Counted from the first letter of the stretch, positions 22,677 through 36,461 are shown. The stretch is 64,000 bases of DNA from Apiospora phragmitis (GCA_038363925.1 JAQQWL010000001.1:1116001-1180000); one strand, 5' to 3'. Made by a program: numbers and translations. Notes: generated by a model not told the origin, from the letters alone.

Positions 22677-25600
22677 CATGGCTAGCTTGTTTTCTGCGCA
22701 CTCTCTTCGGGTGTGACAGTATTCAATTATTGCTTTTCTCTTCTCGATCATATCAAGGGCGTTCTGGGACAAACAGGCTACGGGGGTTGGGGAGTATTAC
22801 GGCGCGATGGGACTGCGCTACTTGGATGGTCTAGGAGGATCTGGGAGGACAAAGCTGAGACTCTTCATGAGCTGGGGTTGCATTCGCTGGCAGACTTGGG
22901 CGGCTCACTTGTTTAATTGGGCGTTTTTACTGGTCTCTCTGTACCACGTGAAGGAGGGGGCATTGACCTTGTTCTTGCCTGCATCTTTGCTTGCTTATCT
23001 GGATTTGTAAGGGTGCGGAAAAGGGTGCGGAGGCCTATTTTCATGTATTACTTGTTGAACTTGACATTAGGTAGATGGCTAGGTCAAGTGGCAGGTGTTA
23101 TGTATGTTGAATCTATCAAAATATCGGCAGTCAGTAGGAGGCTGCTGCTGTGTATAACCGACACGGCCTTATCTTAGTATCATTAGGTATGTTTGAGATC
23201 GGATCGATATGTGCGATGCGTCTTTTCTTGGGTCAGATCCGAAGTGGATCGTGACCCGACCCCTTTCCAGGGTGTAACCCGACCATTCGGTTCGTGACAA
23301 GAGCGACGCGAAAGACAGCGTTGATGGTGAGTGGTTTGCAGTGTTTCCTTTTCCCACATATGATGTGAAAAGTAACCTCTTGATACAATGGGCCATGGCG
23401 GGCTTTTTTTCTCCGGAATGGGGATGTGCGTGACGATCGACATTCGCGCGTCGAGGCTGGAAGCCGATCCTCATATCAGCTGCTACTGTATTACTTTTCA
23501 GCTCTCCCCCTCCCCCTCCCGGGCAGCGGGCTACTTGGCTCCGCCCAGAGTTCCGCAATTGTTTTGTTTGCTGGCTGGCTGGCAAACTAGCAAAAGACTA
23601 CAACAACGTGCACCCCGAGAGCCCGTGAACCAATGAATCTGTAACGCGGGTAGCTGCCGATGACACGCGCTATATTTGCCTGGTGGGATGAATCGAATGT
23701 ACGGAGTTTTGTATGTGTGTATGATGAGGTAGAGAGAGCCCTGGTTGATCGAGCAACATACACCATCATATACTTGTATATGCTGCTACACTTCAGACAC
23801 AGCCATAACTTAGGGCCAGGATTGGACAAGGCAGACGTCATCTGTAGACGATGCCTTGATTATATATGGCGAGTCTTGATGTGCAAAACTTGGCTTCCTG
23901 CTTTGAGTGATTGGTGCCATCATGGGATGCTTGGTTGCTGCCATGATTGTCAGCGCTTGCAATTGCACTTTGAGTTGGCGTGTTCTGTAGATCCATGACA
24001 GCGGTGCCTGCCAGGCGCATTGCAATCTCCATTCGCAGAGATATCCGTACAGGTTTTGTTCAACCACGGGGATTCCCCCATGACCCGTCCGGCACCCCTA
24101 TTGGGTGTCGCCGATCCGGCGCTTAAGCTTGTTTCCGTACACGTGTCTGGCAAGGTATCGAGTAGATAGACCACTTGGACTGTTTCCTCTGTGAGCCCTG
24201 CATGAGTCGAAATGCATACATACGTCGAGAGTAGGCATATATAGTCGAGCCTCGGTACGGGCGACAACTAAGAGAATCGAACCCTGTGAACCGTGACTTC
24301 GGAGAGCCCAGACGCGGTCCCGCAAGCCGAGATCTTGGGTATGAAGCCGATTATCCTATGTGACGTGGAGCGGCGGCAGACACGCGGCGCGACCCTAGAA
24401 TGGCTCTCAGAGCCCGAGGGACCGGCTGGGAAAAGGAGGTAGTTGGTTGCGAGCCCATGGCAGAAATGATATTAATTGATTGGATTTTCTGACGTGAGAA
24501 GTGATCGGTTAGGTACTTTTATTGATTATATGCATGTATCGTATTTCCCCGACCGAATCTAAGACGCGCAGGTAGACGGAGAGAGCGGTCTTGTTAAGAT
24601 ACGGCGTGCTTCCGTAAACGGAGACCCCCGGCACCGTCACCTAGTCTCGCCCGCTCACCGGGGGTATAGGCGTAGCTACACCCTCCCGTCGGAGGTGCCC
24701 TTCGGCAACATGTGTATGAGCCTGCGTGCAGCAGGACTGATTCGACAATTCAAGAGGTTGGCGTGGGGAGAAAAAAAGGGTGTAGATGAGTGGAAGCATG
24801 TATGTATGTTGGAGATGTACTCCGTAGGGTAGGGATTTCTCGTGTCTGGGCGAGTTCATGCAGAGGGTCATGCAAGTCAAAAATCAGCTAAGCATGCACA
24901 TGCAACCACTACACCCTCTCCTCCGGACTCCCAAGTATGTATGAAGTGGGGGGGTTCTCAACAATCAATCACTGCTTCATCGTGCCAGTGTCGATGTAGA
25001 ATCACAGCACTTCCATCTGGCAATCGTCGAAGGTGGTATCATCGTCGTCGACGTGGATAAGAAGCTGGAACCTTCCTTTGCGGGTCGAAAAGTCAACTGC
25101 GATATCCCGGGCATCACGTCCCCCTCTCACGTCTTTTCTCCTGGAAAAGTCCGGAGTTATCCAGTACATACGATGATCACGGCCAAGTGGATCTGACGAT
25201 GTTCCCTCTTCTTCTCCGCGGAACCACGCGATTGCAGCACATGCCATGAAGCTACCATGACAACACTGCCGCAATGCCCCTCTTCTACGAATCTTCGAGA
25301 CCTTTTCCTGCACCGGCAGAGGCGGCAGTTTTGGGGTTCGTTTAAATTAACCCACTCTGGTCGACCAGCTAGCTGCCAGCCAATCTGCACGCCGACAAAA
25401 TAGTATTGCTAGTTCGGCTGCGCTGTGCGAATAGGAGTATGTAGGTGCTCTGCAAGACTTGGAGATAGCTGCAGCTGCATCAAACGTAAAAGACTAGTAG
25501 GTAGGTTATGTATGTATGTACATGTAGACAAGAGTAGCAATTGTTGCTTCGATACTGTGGCGTATGTGCTTTTATGTCATCCATCTCACTACCAGCCACC

Positions 25601-28600
25601 GTTCGTATTTTCACATGGTGGTATGGAGCCGTGCACTCTTGATCTTGACAATACGAGCAGTACCTACATACTACCTACCTAGGCAGGCTAACCAGAGGAC
25701 TTCCGGAATTAGGACTGGCTGTGCCTTACAAATCATACGACTGGCCCGTCCACGTACGGTATATCAAGGACCACTTGACAGCTCTGAGCCACCCCGTGAT
25801 GCTGATATACGGGAATGAGCAAAGCCAACGTGATTTCCACGTCTCGTATGTGCTATCGGGAGGAATATTTAGCTGCTAGGTTAGTGGTTTTCTTCGCGGT
25901 TGGCGGAAGAGGCGTTTGACGAAGCTTTGTCGTCTTCAGCAAGCAAGGGACTCCCATGTAGAAGGGGTTCGTAAAAACCCAAATCAGGGATATCCAGACC
26001 ACTACATGCACTCGCTTCATCTTTAAAGTATTATTGGGGAACGTTGATATTTATATTGTACATATTTTAACAGTGTGACTTGGAGTTGACCTATGTGCGC
26101 TTCATTACTCCAGCTCGATAGATTTGCAGGGTCCTAGGCTAGATAGCGACAATAATTGGGACAATCTTCCCGTCGTCCCAGATACATGGTGGATTTGCAG
26201 GACCTCAGGTATCGACTTCTACGAGATTGCCACATCTCCCTGTCTCATCTGAGGCCCGCTGCTTCCCAACCGAGTACTGCTGAAAGATAAGCAGACAGGG
26301 CAGAAATAGCGGCAGATCATTCAATAGAAAAGATACAATAACCTAGATACGTAGCACTTGTGTCGCCGCTTCGTTCCGTTGTTGTTGTTTCGAAAGAAAA
26401 AATCTCCAACTTCCCAGGGCTCGATTTCATTAGCGAGGATGGACGGTACACGAGCGACAGTCACAGCTCATCGCTGTCGCATATCGAAGGCTGAATAGTA
26501 AGTATGTAGTCTACCAACCTCAAACAGTAGCGCATCTACCATTACTTACATAGAGTAGATGAATGGCACAGCTAAGGCTGGATTGACTCGAGGAGGCTCC
26601 AGTAGAGGCTCGTAACCGCCGCAACGGATCCACGATGGAGTTCTCTCTCTCCGCCGACGGGGTTTTTGCTACCTCGTCGCGCTCTTGTGTAATTGTACTT
26701 GTAGAAGGCGGAGTGATGACGACATATGGTCCACTGGCTGAGCGAGTTCCCAGGTCCGTGCCGATAGTCCTTGGTTGTGGATCTATATTACACCCTTCTA
26801 TTAGGATGTCAAGGTTTATGGGGGTTGGGCAGGCGAATCTACACGGACGGCTATCCGTGCTCGGGCATCGCTGTCTTATTATCCATCCCCAAAAAGTGAT
26901 TTATTGTAATTTAGCATCTTGCGCCACCTTCAACGTCAACACACCTGCCAAAGGCGAAAGAGGAAGAGAGCCACTGCTGTGAGTGTCACTTCTCACTTAC
27001 ATGCTACAGTGCGTGTATGTGCGTAGGTAGTAATACATGCGGGCAGGCATCGAAGTGATATCGGCATCCTTTCGGAACGCCGGAAAATAGCAGCCTCGAA
27101 ATTAATTCCCAGGGAGGCATTGCAGTCATGATCCAAAAGGTGCCAGCCAACATGTTACGTGCGACGCAACCCGCCAACCCGCGTTGGCCAAAGGTGTCTG
27201 TCTGCTCACCAGAGGCTCCGTGCACATGATACGCCTAACCCAAAGCGTACCGTAGCCGACGATCAATTTCAGGGCAAGGTTCTTTGGTGTATTTGGAGTA
27301 GTGCCTGCCAATTTGGCCCAAAGCTTCCTTGAGGGATCCATTTCAGAGAGAGAGAGACAGCGCGAGAGAGGGGAAGAGAGAGAGACTACTACTTGTAGTT
27401 AGTAGACACACATTGATACAACCATTGCCTTCGTCCCATACATGCTGGGCTACGTGTGTGCCATTGATTGTTTGCATGATTCACGAAGAAGAAGAAGAAG
27501 AAGAAGAAGAAGAGGACGAACAATTCCAAGCAAATAGACAGGCATGATAATAAGCAAGAGAAGCCCCGAGTAGATCCAATACTCTGCTAGTGCGTATCAG
27601 CAATGATGAGTAATTTCAGCGGGAACCGTGGGGGATGACGGTATTGAGTGACAGAGGCGTGTGGGTGGTGGATGGAAGGAAGAGCTGGCAACGGGACGGG
27701 CTATTATTGCAATTTTCCCATTCTTTCGAGGTTCAAATTCTCCAGATTCCCGTGCATTCGTTTCTTGTTGATTATTGCTTTCGGTCTTCTTTCCCACCTG
27801 CTACCCCTGTTGAGACGCATGCCTGCTTTCGTTCGTTGCTCTTTTCACCCCCTCCCAATGTTGTATTGTCTCTCGCTTCAATCAATTCTTGTTCACTAAA
27901 GTCACTCTCAATAAACAACAGGCTTGCCTGTTTCTGTCGTTCGTTTGGTTCCGCTTCCTTGGAAATCCTCCTGCCAGCCCAGCCTCGGTCTTCTTTTCTT
28001 CGCTGTCACTCTCGCTTCTTCGTCGGCCTCCAGCCATTGAGGAGACGGTGTACGTGCACATAATACACACATATGCGCCATACGCACAAGCACAAGCACA
28101 TACACACACCTACGTACAAATTACCAGTACATCGATCTCGCCCAAAACGGGAAACAGGTTAGGTACTTGTTTCGCGTACGACGACCTCAATTTAGGTGCC
28201 TACCACTACCAGCCCGCTCTGAGTGTGTGCGCTAGCTCTTTTGTCTCTGCTCTCCACCCCTGGTCGACTACTGCAGGCCAAAAATAAAAGAAAGAAAAAA
28301 TAAAAAATAACCACCACATCACCCACACCACAACAAGGCAGGTCAAGGATACTACCCGGGACCAGTTCTTGGTCTCTGAATCCACCCGTCACCGATCGTT
28401 CTTGGCACTTGCACCAGCAACTCGTCTCCAATACTTCCCGGCTCTCCCACATCGCCTCTACCCAACTACGCCCAATCACATTCTGCCTGCCTAGCAATTT
28501 CGAGACCTGGGTCTCAGTCGGCGGCACTCTTTTCTACTAGCCCTCCGATTTCTCTTTTTCCCTCCCCTACTAGTAGCGATCCCTTCTCTTTCTCTCCCTT

Positions 28601-28904
28601 CCATCCAGACCTCATAATTTGTCTGTCAGGATCTCGACCGTCCATCTGTCCTTTCTTCCCTCGCTCAACAGAAGGACACAGCCAGTCAGGTCTTCGGTCT
28701 CTTCCTCCAGTTTACGGACACAGCAACCGTACTGGACGACGCCAGCTCCATCATCCGCGGAGCTGTTGGTGGTGCATCTCAATACCTTCCACCACAGAAC
28801 AGACACACTGTCATGGACAGGAAAAGCAGCGCTTTCTACCTCTGAATTTCTTGTGGTACAACACGACTGCCTCCTATCCGATATCTGGTTGGAAACAATA
28901 GATT
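22677..28904. other. about 6.2 kb gene-free region
   Basis: No open frame here has a recognisable domain, a credible splice pattern or protein-like composition; the longest is about 142 codons. Base composition is not strongly AT-rich, and there is no sign of RIP or of transposon ends. The right part (about 27,600-28,900) is rich in C/T tracts and CA-rich stretches, as expected for a promoter and long leader of the WSC sensor gene. Long regulatory RNA cannot be excluded by eye. Confidence 0.5.
27485..27513 (+). repeat. (GAA)n microsatellite
   Basis: About nine tandem GAA units in the intergenic stretch upstream of the WSC gene. GA-rich repeats (27,342-27,386) lie just before it. Confidence 0.85.
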
Positions 28905-29085
28905 GTAAGTAAGGCATTATTTGGGCTGCCTGGCCCATGCACATATTTCTCCAGTTGACCAGTACCTGGCCGATTATTGAGATTCACTACCCGATCCGAC
29001 ACATCAACATGGCACTTCTGCCAACGGAGAATCTGATTTTACTAGCCATGTATCATTCGGGGCTGCGCTTACCATAGCCTAACAG
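28905..29085 (+). other. probable 5'-UTR intron of the WSC sensor gene
   Basis: A perfect GTAAGT donor at 28,905 and a CTAACAG acceptor ending at 29,085 lie just upstream of the start codon at 29,111. Introns in long leaders are common in fungal signalling genes. The acceptor could instead be the CATAG at about 29,071-29,076. This is inferred from splice signals only. Confidence 0.45.
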
Positions 29086-29110
29086 GTTGAATCTATCGAG
29101 ATCTCCAATC

Positions 29111-30596
29111 ATGGTTTATTCTCAACCGACCGGGTCTTTACTGACTCTGGTCACTCTACTGGCTCTGGTGAAGATAGCCATGGGAGCTTCAATTCCCATG
29201 ACATATTGCGCTAGTATTAACACTGCTTCAGGCGGTTCCAGTAAGTACCTTACTCGCTCACGATACAGCCTGGCTTGTCGGTGCTGACCCTTTTTTCAAA
29301 GCCAGCAGTATCTATCAGTCCGACGGTCTTTGCCGTGACCAATGCACCCAAGCGGGAACAGCCTTTGCCATTATACAGGGCCAGAACTGCTGGTGTAGTG
29401 ATATCGAACCGGCTAGATCTGTTCAAGTCTCGACATCAAAATGCAACACAAAATGCTCCGGGTATCCCGATGATACATGCGGAGGGGATGGCCTGTGGGG
29501 ATACATGATGCTCGGCAAAGACCCTTCTGGGACCCAAGGAGCCGACAATCCGTCGCCGACTGCGACGACAACTGCCCAGGTAAGTTTTCCCAGCACACCT
29601 TTGCCTGCTGTGTTTCTATCTCTCGTCATTTCTCTTTCTTTATTGCTTTCCTGCGGGGGTCATGTCCAGTTTTCCTGGTGTATCAAGCGCGGGCAGATGC
29701 GGTGCCATTGTGTCTTCTGCTTCTTCGGTTGCGTTGTGTGCATTTCTGGCAACATCGATCTTCTGGAGGTTCTCTTACTTAACAGCGTGAGATGTCAGGG
29801 CACCATAACTGAGACTATACAGAATACTGTTACCCTCAGTCCTACTACTCATGATTCTCCACCTGTATTCACCACTGTCACTAATAAGCCGGCTGTATGC
29901 AACCAACTATTTTTCTTGATAGCCCAGCCCAAGGGCGCCCCCAATTTCATTTGTCATTAGATATAGATATCATCTATACCAGGAATGCCAAACTAACAGA
30001 AATACCCATAGTCCTCAGCTGATCCTTCACCTGACCCGAAAACAGAGGAGCCGCTCCCGAAACCATCGCCAAGCATGTTAGTTTCCACTGTGACAAAAGA
30101 TGGAAGCGTCAGCCTCGCAACTGTTACTGTGTATCCGCCACCAGTAGCGACGAGTGCGAATAGCAAGGAGACACCCGCGGTGGAATCCGGCTCTAAAGGA
30201 TTGTCGACCGGTGCAGCGGTTGGTGTGGCAGTCGGTGTCTTGGGATTTCTCATTATTATGGGAGCGATCGGGGCTTTCTTCTGGCTTCGACGAAAACGGC
30301 ACAATCAAAACCAGGCCCTGCTAGATCGACAGAACAGCGTGCGAGGCAGCTCTGCCGGCATGATGAGCACACCCAGAACTGAGATGGCATCGACCTGGGA
30401 CGGCGACTCGATGGGCCGAAGGAACAGTCGACTAATGCCACATGATCCTCGCATGGACCCTTACGCCACAAACATCTATGGACGCTTCGATAACAAGAGC
30501 CATGAGAGCATCAATACCCTACGAGATGACCGGGACTACTCCAGAAGAGTACTCCGTACAACGAACCCTGATCCTATGGATGGTGATCATCCGTGA
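29111..30596 (+). CDS. WSC-domain cell-wall stress sensor
   Basis: Four exons (29111-29240, 29302-29579, 29799-29894, 30012-30596) encode 362 residues. WSC sensors are plasma-membrane proteins that report wall stress to the Rho1-Pkc1 integrity pathway. The order fits: a signal peptide (about residues 1-27), a WSC domain with eight cysteines starting MTYCASIN and containing GLCRDQCTQ, GQNCWCSD, SKCNTKCSGYPDDTCGG (about 32-105), a Ser/Thr/Pro-rich stalk, a membrane helix (about 235-259, VGVAVGVLGFLIIMGAIGAF) followed by WLRRKR, and an Arg/Asp-rich tail with DNKSHESINTLRDDRDYSRR near the end. Exon 3, which reads GTITETIQNTVTLSPTTHD, is the least certain: its boundaries (GATGTCAG acceptor, GTATGC donor) rest on frame and stalk-like composition. 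No frame break. Confidence 0.9.
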
Positions 30597-33500
30597 GGCA
30601 CATGATTACATTTCAGGCAAGGCTGGGTTCAGAAAAAGGGATTATTGATGACGCACACGATACTCGGACGGGTCCAGATTTGGGTCACCTGCATTTGCAT
30701 TTTTTGAGATACCAGGGACGGCGTTCTACGGAGAATTGGGGTTCTAGGACAAAGAAGGGAGTTCAGACGCACAAACATGGCGAGCTATGGCCGACCAAAC
30801 ATATGACCGACGGGGCCCTCTGGCAGAGATGGGAACTGTACGAATGCGGGATTCTAATATCCTATATTACCACGTCTCGACGACTGGTTTCAAGAACTAC
30901 ACACGCGATCATGGCGGCAACGGTTCCAGTTACACGATATTGGTGCACGAGCAGCATCGGAACGCAGTCGAATTTCCTCGTGTCCGATATTAGGTGCAGC
31001 TCTTCGAGCTTGAGCGAGATCACGGAAGGCCCAATCGTGGCGAAGCATGATGCGTCGTGCGGTGTTCTCATAGATTGTGTGGCATGTACATAAGGGTGTG
31101 GCATCCATCCGGACCACAATAGCGATTTGATCATGTTACATGATCTTGACGCTCTACTCTGGAATATTCTAATAAAGAAGCAAGGTATTCTCAACAATCG
31201 ACTGCTTCCTATGACTTTGATGGTCTTAATGAAATCATATGATACTTGACTGCCCGGGTAGAGATCGCTCGTCGCCCTTGGGCATATTTTCGGTTTGGCC
31301 ATACGGCGTTCAGGAGTATAGGCAAATTTATTCGTTATCTGATGCCTAGAGAGTGGATTATACAGGCAAATTGTCCCTGTGATACGAAATACACTCTGTG
31401 CTATTTTCTGGGCCAAATCCCTTGATGGACAGAACTCGGCAAAGTGTAGAAAGCTCATCTTGTGCTGATCGGTATTACCTAGAATCGGCGTGGCTGCTGT
31501 AGGTACATGATTTAAAATGAGGATGTGCCTAGGCCTTGACTTTGCCATTACGGCACATTCCTTCTGAAAGCAAACAGCCAACAGCAGGCGCTTGGCCCTA
31601 CTTGGCAAGCAACTAGCGAAATGCTACAAAAGTATTCAACTGAGGGAGCCAAATCACTTATGATTCTAGTAAGATCACAAGTGTCGATGCACAACATTGT
31701 GCGTGATTTGAAGAGGCAAAATACATGTAGGTATGCTAGGAGCGGGAGGACTACTTGCCGAGAACCTTTTCGGCGCGTTTTCGTTTCTCTACTGACGCGC
31801 TAGAGTTCTAGTAGCTGGGCTTGTCTCCGTAGCTAATCTCCAAGGGAATCTCCCCTTTTGCAGCTAGAGCACGGCTAATGGGCCGGCGCATATCTCGAGG
31901 GGTACACTCAATATTATGGACTCACATATGCTGAGCGGGTTTTCCCTCGTTGTCCATCTCCGGCGGCGTGCGGGGCTCATTACCGACGACTCGGGTGTTC
32001 GGACTTTTACCACAAGGCACGCTGGCAGCTCTCGCTCTCTCCTTGCTCACGGTTCCTTGCCGGGAACATAGCGAGTGCGTCATGGAAGTGCCGATTATGA
32101 TGCAAGTGGCTGGAACTGCCGTTTACTTTGTCTTACCACTCTGAGATTGCTTATTGGTAAAGTCTGAGTTCGGTAACCGGTGTTGATTGACTTTCGGGAG
32201 CTGCGCCATTGGCGTAGCCCGTGGCTACTGTGGTGCTACCATGTGACAAGCCTACCCATTCGCAGTGTTTCCGGCTGTGAATATCGAGCCGGATGTTGTC
32301 GCTCGAAAAGTCAGATCCCCGGTCCGTCAAGCTTCCGGAGGCGGCGTGCTTTGTGACGGAGCCCGCACTCCTATTGAATTCCAATGTGGCAGAGTGATGT
32401 TGGCGACTTACTCTGTGCTGGGCCTCGGATCCGAAAGGGACGGCCATGGTTTTTCTTCTTCTCCCCCTTTGTCCCCCCGCACCCCCTTTTATCCCCCTTA
32501 TACCTTCTGTATTAGTTAATAGTTGATCTGTCTCTTCGTGTCAGCCCAAGGGAGCAAATAATCGGATGGGAGCTTGCTTTTCGTAGTCCATGCAGCATCA
32601 TTCGAACCGTATTCTCCTGCCTGAGAGAAAAAGAAACCCAAGATAGGTTGCAGCTGGGAACGACTTCTGTACCCCTGAGTGTGTTCTGACTCAATTATCT
32701 CACTCACAAAGCAGGCCCTGCACGCGGATGCATGCAGATGCACATTCCAAAGTGTTGCTCTTCCCCCCTTCCTCCCTTCCCCCAATTCATGATCTTGACC
32801 ATTTTCATCTCGTACGACATGAATAATGGTGCTGCGGTCAGCCTTCAACATCCCTCCAAGCACCATGGCTGCGATGCCTGAGGTTCGCCAAGAATAGCCG
32901 CACAACGATCTTCGTTGAGGTGACTCGACCTGGCCCACTGCCCACTGCCCACTGCCAGCCCCATCACCGATGCTGATTCAATAAGGCTGAAAAGTAATTA
33001 TTGGTACGTAGGCGACTGCATGTCTCAGACCCCGATGACCCCCGTGTCAAGCTGCGTGAATCAGCCCCTGTTGTTGCTCTCGCAAGTGCTATAATGTGCA
33101 GCGGACATTGGGGGACCATGAACGGTGCGAGTTGGCAATATCGTATTCTCTTGGCCATCGTCGGTTGGTTGATGGGTTCCGTAATGTTGAGGGGAATAAT
33201 TGCTTCGCCGTCTCTTGGCTTGGATTGTAAGTAGGCAGCGATGCTGAGTCTGCCTCGTAGTGGCAGAAATGAGATTGTTGTCGTCTGATAATGGCGACCT
33301 GGATTACCTCGGTGCATGCTTCTATGGGTCGTTCTATCTCATATCCGACCGTTGTCCGTCCGGCCCCGTGGTCCAGCTTTGACGGATCGTGAGCTTGGCG
33401 GATAGATACACAGACAGCGGGGAGATGTGCCAATCTGCGTTAAAAGGTTATTCAGATCAGAGACGATTAGACAGATAGACTAGGGCTGTAGGTCTGCGCA

Positions 33501-34571
33501 TTTATATATACATACAGACATCGGATCAGATGGGCAGTTGCATTGATTGACATGATGTGATGCCGAATTCCACATGGATACCCTGACTGAAGCTGCTAAT
33601 AATAAGTAAACATGCTATAGTGGGTAGTGGGGGTGTCGCTGCTTAGGCTCTCAGACTCTCTAGGCTCATTAGTGTTAGACTCTCTCAGTTGCTTTCATTT
33701 CATGCAACCAGGGCCACTCAGCCTTAAGTGCCCCGACGACTCGGGCGGTTTGGTTCTTTGGTTCGCTGTCGGCCTGAGAAGGGGGCAGAGAAGGGCCCCT
33801 CTTCACTGACTGCTGTTACAGGTGCTACCCTGCAATCTCGGCCTGATTCGTAGGGGCTTCGTCGCACAAAGCTGCGCCTCTTGCGTCTCACCTGCCCAGG
33901 TTGTTCTTCTCTGCCAGCACCAGCACCACCACCTCACCTCGACCTCGACCTCCATTGCTTCGAGATGGATGGTGATGCACAAGGGAGCACACACACATCA
34001 CGCACACGCCCACACCGTCATTCCAGCACTGCCACTTCTCTGTGTTAGCCATAGTTCGACCTTGCATGGCAAACTACGATTGATCGCCTCCATCTACCGT
34101 ATTCTCTACCACTTATCTGCAGTCACATATATAGCATCCGGGCCCGACTAGTCTGTTTCTACCTCTTGGCACAATCTGTTTAATGAAGAACCTCCTTCGT
34201 TTCGCAACGTCGTAGTGACAGCCAACTTTTCTTGCATCCCAATTCCAACCTGGCACCTGCCTTTCCGCCGTCTCCAATCAACCACTACAAACTGTCTGCG
34301 CCAAATCGTAGTAGGACCTTCCTGCATCCCATCGCACTTTTCACCGGATTCCGACCATCGAGAGAAGACACCAACCATCGCAGGCTGAGAGGAATTGGTG
34401 GGAAGCGCGAGCGCTGCGATCCAGTGCCAAGCTGTCAGGAACGGGAATCGCGACACGACAGAAAACGGGATATAGCAGGCGCCATTGTATCTGAATGGTT
34501 TCTCGGGGGCAACGAGCGAAGAAGAGAATAAGGGCCCGAATGACGCCGGTACGACAAAGCAAGCGACAAGT
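30597..34571. other. 4 kb intergenic region, no supported gene
   Basis: This lies between the WSC gene and the Hfl1-like gene. A 248-codon open frame on the minus strand (31,608-30,862) is long, but its Cys/Arg/Ile-rich composition has no domain, so I do not call it a gene. The right 0.8 kb (33,800-34,571) is rich in C/T tracts and CACCACC/CACACA runs, as expected for the promoter and leader of the following gene. Confidence 0.45.
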
Positions 34572-36461
34572 ATGTGGAATTTAACATGTAATACCACGTT
34601 GGAGGAACTGCGAGGTAAGTCGTCGCGACCTGATTGATTGAATGCTGTTGAGTTGAACCTTGCCGCCCCCCCCAAAAACGTCTTGGCTCTAAATAAGCCT
34701 CGATCATCCCGTCTTGTCATGCATATGCTCCCAATCGCCAAGATGATTGATTATGGAACAGACGAACCTGATGCTGACCACCAACCCTGTGTTTAATCTG
34801 TATAGTCGGTTCTGAAGTGGAAATTGTCCACGGCTTCACCTTCCACCGGCTGGCCATTATTGTTGGAGGCGGCTGTGCTGTCATCGCAACCCTCACGAGC
34901 CTGTACCTGGTATGGATGCATGCCCTCAACTACACCAAGCCCCGAGAACAGAAACACATTATTCGCATTCTGTTCATGATCCCCATCTATTCCATCTCGG
35001 CCTTCCTGTGCATCTGGAAGTATTGGCATGCCGTCTACTACCAGGTCATCAGCGACTGTTATGAAGCCTTCGCCATTTCCTCCTTCTTTGCCCTCATGTG
35101 CCATTATGTCGCTCCCGACTTGCACGAGCAAAAGGAATACTTTCGCTACATGTCCCCCATGAAACCATGGGTCTGGCCCGTCAACTGGTTCGCCAAATGT
35201 TGCGGCGGTGACCGTGGCGCCTGGAGGACCCCAAGAGCGGACTGACATGGTTCAACATCGTCTGGATTGGCGTATATCACTACTGCTTTATCCGAGTGGC
35301 CATGACCATAACCGCCGTGATTACCGAGTATTTTGACCGGTACTGCGAAACCTCGAACAACCCTGTTTTTGCCCACATCTGGGTAAGTCTTCTCTGTAGC
35401 CATGAGCCTCCACGGGTATGCGCCTCTAACCATAGTATCAATTATAGGTCCTCATCCTTGAGTCGCTAGCGGTTACCATTGCTATGTACTGTCTCATCCA
35501 GTTCTACATACAGATGAAGGAACCCCTGGCCGAGCATAAACCTTTCCTGAAGGTCTTGGCCATCAAACTCGTCATTTTCCTGTCTTTCTGGCAAACCACT
35601 GCCATCTCTGTAGGCACGTCCACGTTGGGCATCATACAGCCTAATGAGGTTCTGGCCTATCCTGACCTCAAGGTCGGCATCCCATCCCTCCTCCTCTGCT
35701 TCGAGATGGCCGTCTTTGCTATTCTGCATATCTGGGCCTTCCCCTACCAGCCATATGTCCCGGGCGCCAAAGCATCATATTACCCGCCCTCTGACCCAGC
35801 CCTGGGCTTGGGGATCCGAGAAAATGAACGCGGTGCTCCGAAAGGAGGCTTCATGGGCCTCATGGCTATACTGGACGCTCTGAACCTCTGGGACGTGATC
35901 AAATCGTTTGGCCGTGGTATTCGTTGGCTCTTTGTAGGCGTTAAGAAACGCCACAATGACATCAGCTACTCGACCAAGGTCAACTCCGAGGGTGTCGACA
36001 CGAGTTATCCCATGAGGCCTTATGGAAACGACCCAGGAACCAAAAGCACCGACCACTTGCCAATAGCCACCGAGTTCCGTCGGAGTCAATTTGGGATGCC
36101 CGGTGAACAGCATTTGACGGAAATCCCCGAGGAGAATGCTGCCTTGATTGACAACGTTCAAGGCATCTCCGGGTCGCCGCCACGACGAGGAAGGGATGCC
36201 AGCCCCCCTTACCGAGACCCGTATACCGCCGGGTATTACGACGGACCACTAACAGCACCACCGAATTCGGCCGTCAGGCCCTATCAGCCGTATCCAGGTG
36301 ATAACGGCGATCTGGGTGAAGCTATGCGCCCGCAGCATAATGGTACCCCTTATAGAGAGAGCGAACGGCAGTACTATCAACGGCAGCACCGGAATGGTAA
36401 GTTTCAGCAGGCCGAATCGGACATCAACACAGATGAAAGTTGGGAACGCCCTATGGGGTGA
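34572..36461 (+). CDS. DUF300 / Ostalpha (TMEM184) family vacuolar membrane protein, Hfl1-like (one frame break)
   Basis: Exons 34572-34614 (MWNLTCNTTLEELR, an N-glycosylation-prone lumenal start), 34806-35382 and 35448-36461 encode about 544 residues once a base is restored. The seven-helix core is recognisable: IVGGGCAVIATLTSLYLVWM, LFMIPIYSISAFLCIWKYW, DCYEAFAISSFFALMCHYV, then SGLTWFNIVWIGVYHYCFIR, LILESLAVTIAMYCLIQFYI and FLKVLAIKLVIFLSFWQTTA. The frame breaks at a C4 run (35,229-35,232); one extra C gives WRTPKSGLTWFN as in the family. In fission yeast, Hfl1 is a vacuole-membrane protein that binds Atg8 for lipophagy and vacuole integrity; that role is transferred by family only. The C-terminal 200 residues are hydrophilic and start with an amphipathic stretch (LWDVIKSFGRGIRWLF) where an Atg8-binding helix could sit. 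Donor sites are GTAAGT. Confidence 0.87.

Noticed and set aside
24266..24340. tRNA-like T-arm motif (GGTTCGATTCTC on the minus strand)
   Set aside because: The T-stem pairs poorly and no matching acceptor stem or anticodon arm is found at the right distance.
22677..28904. RIP-mutated transposon remnant
   Set aside because: The region is not strongly AT-rich and shows no terminal repeats or transposase fragments.
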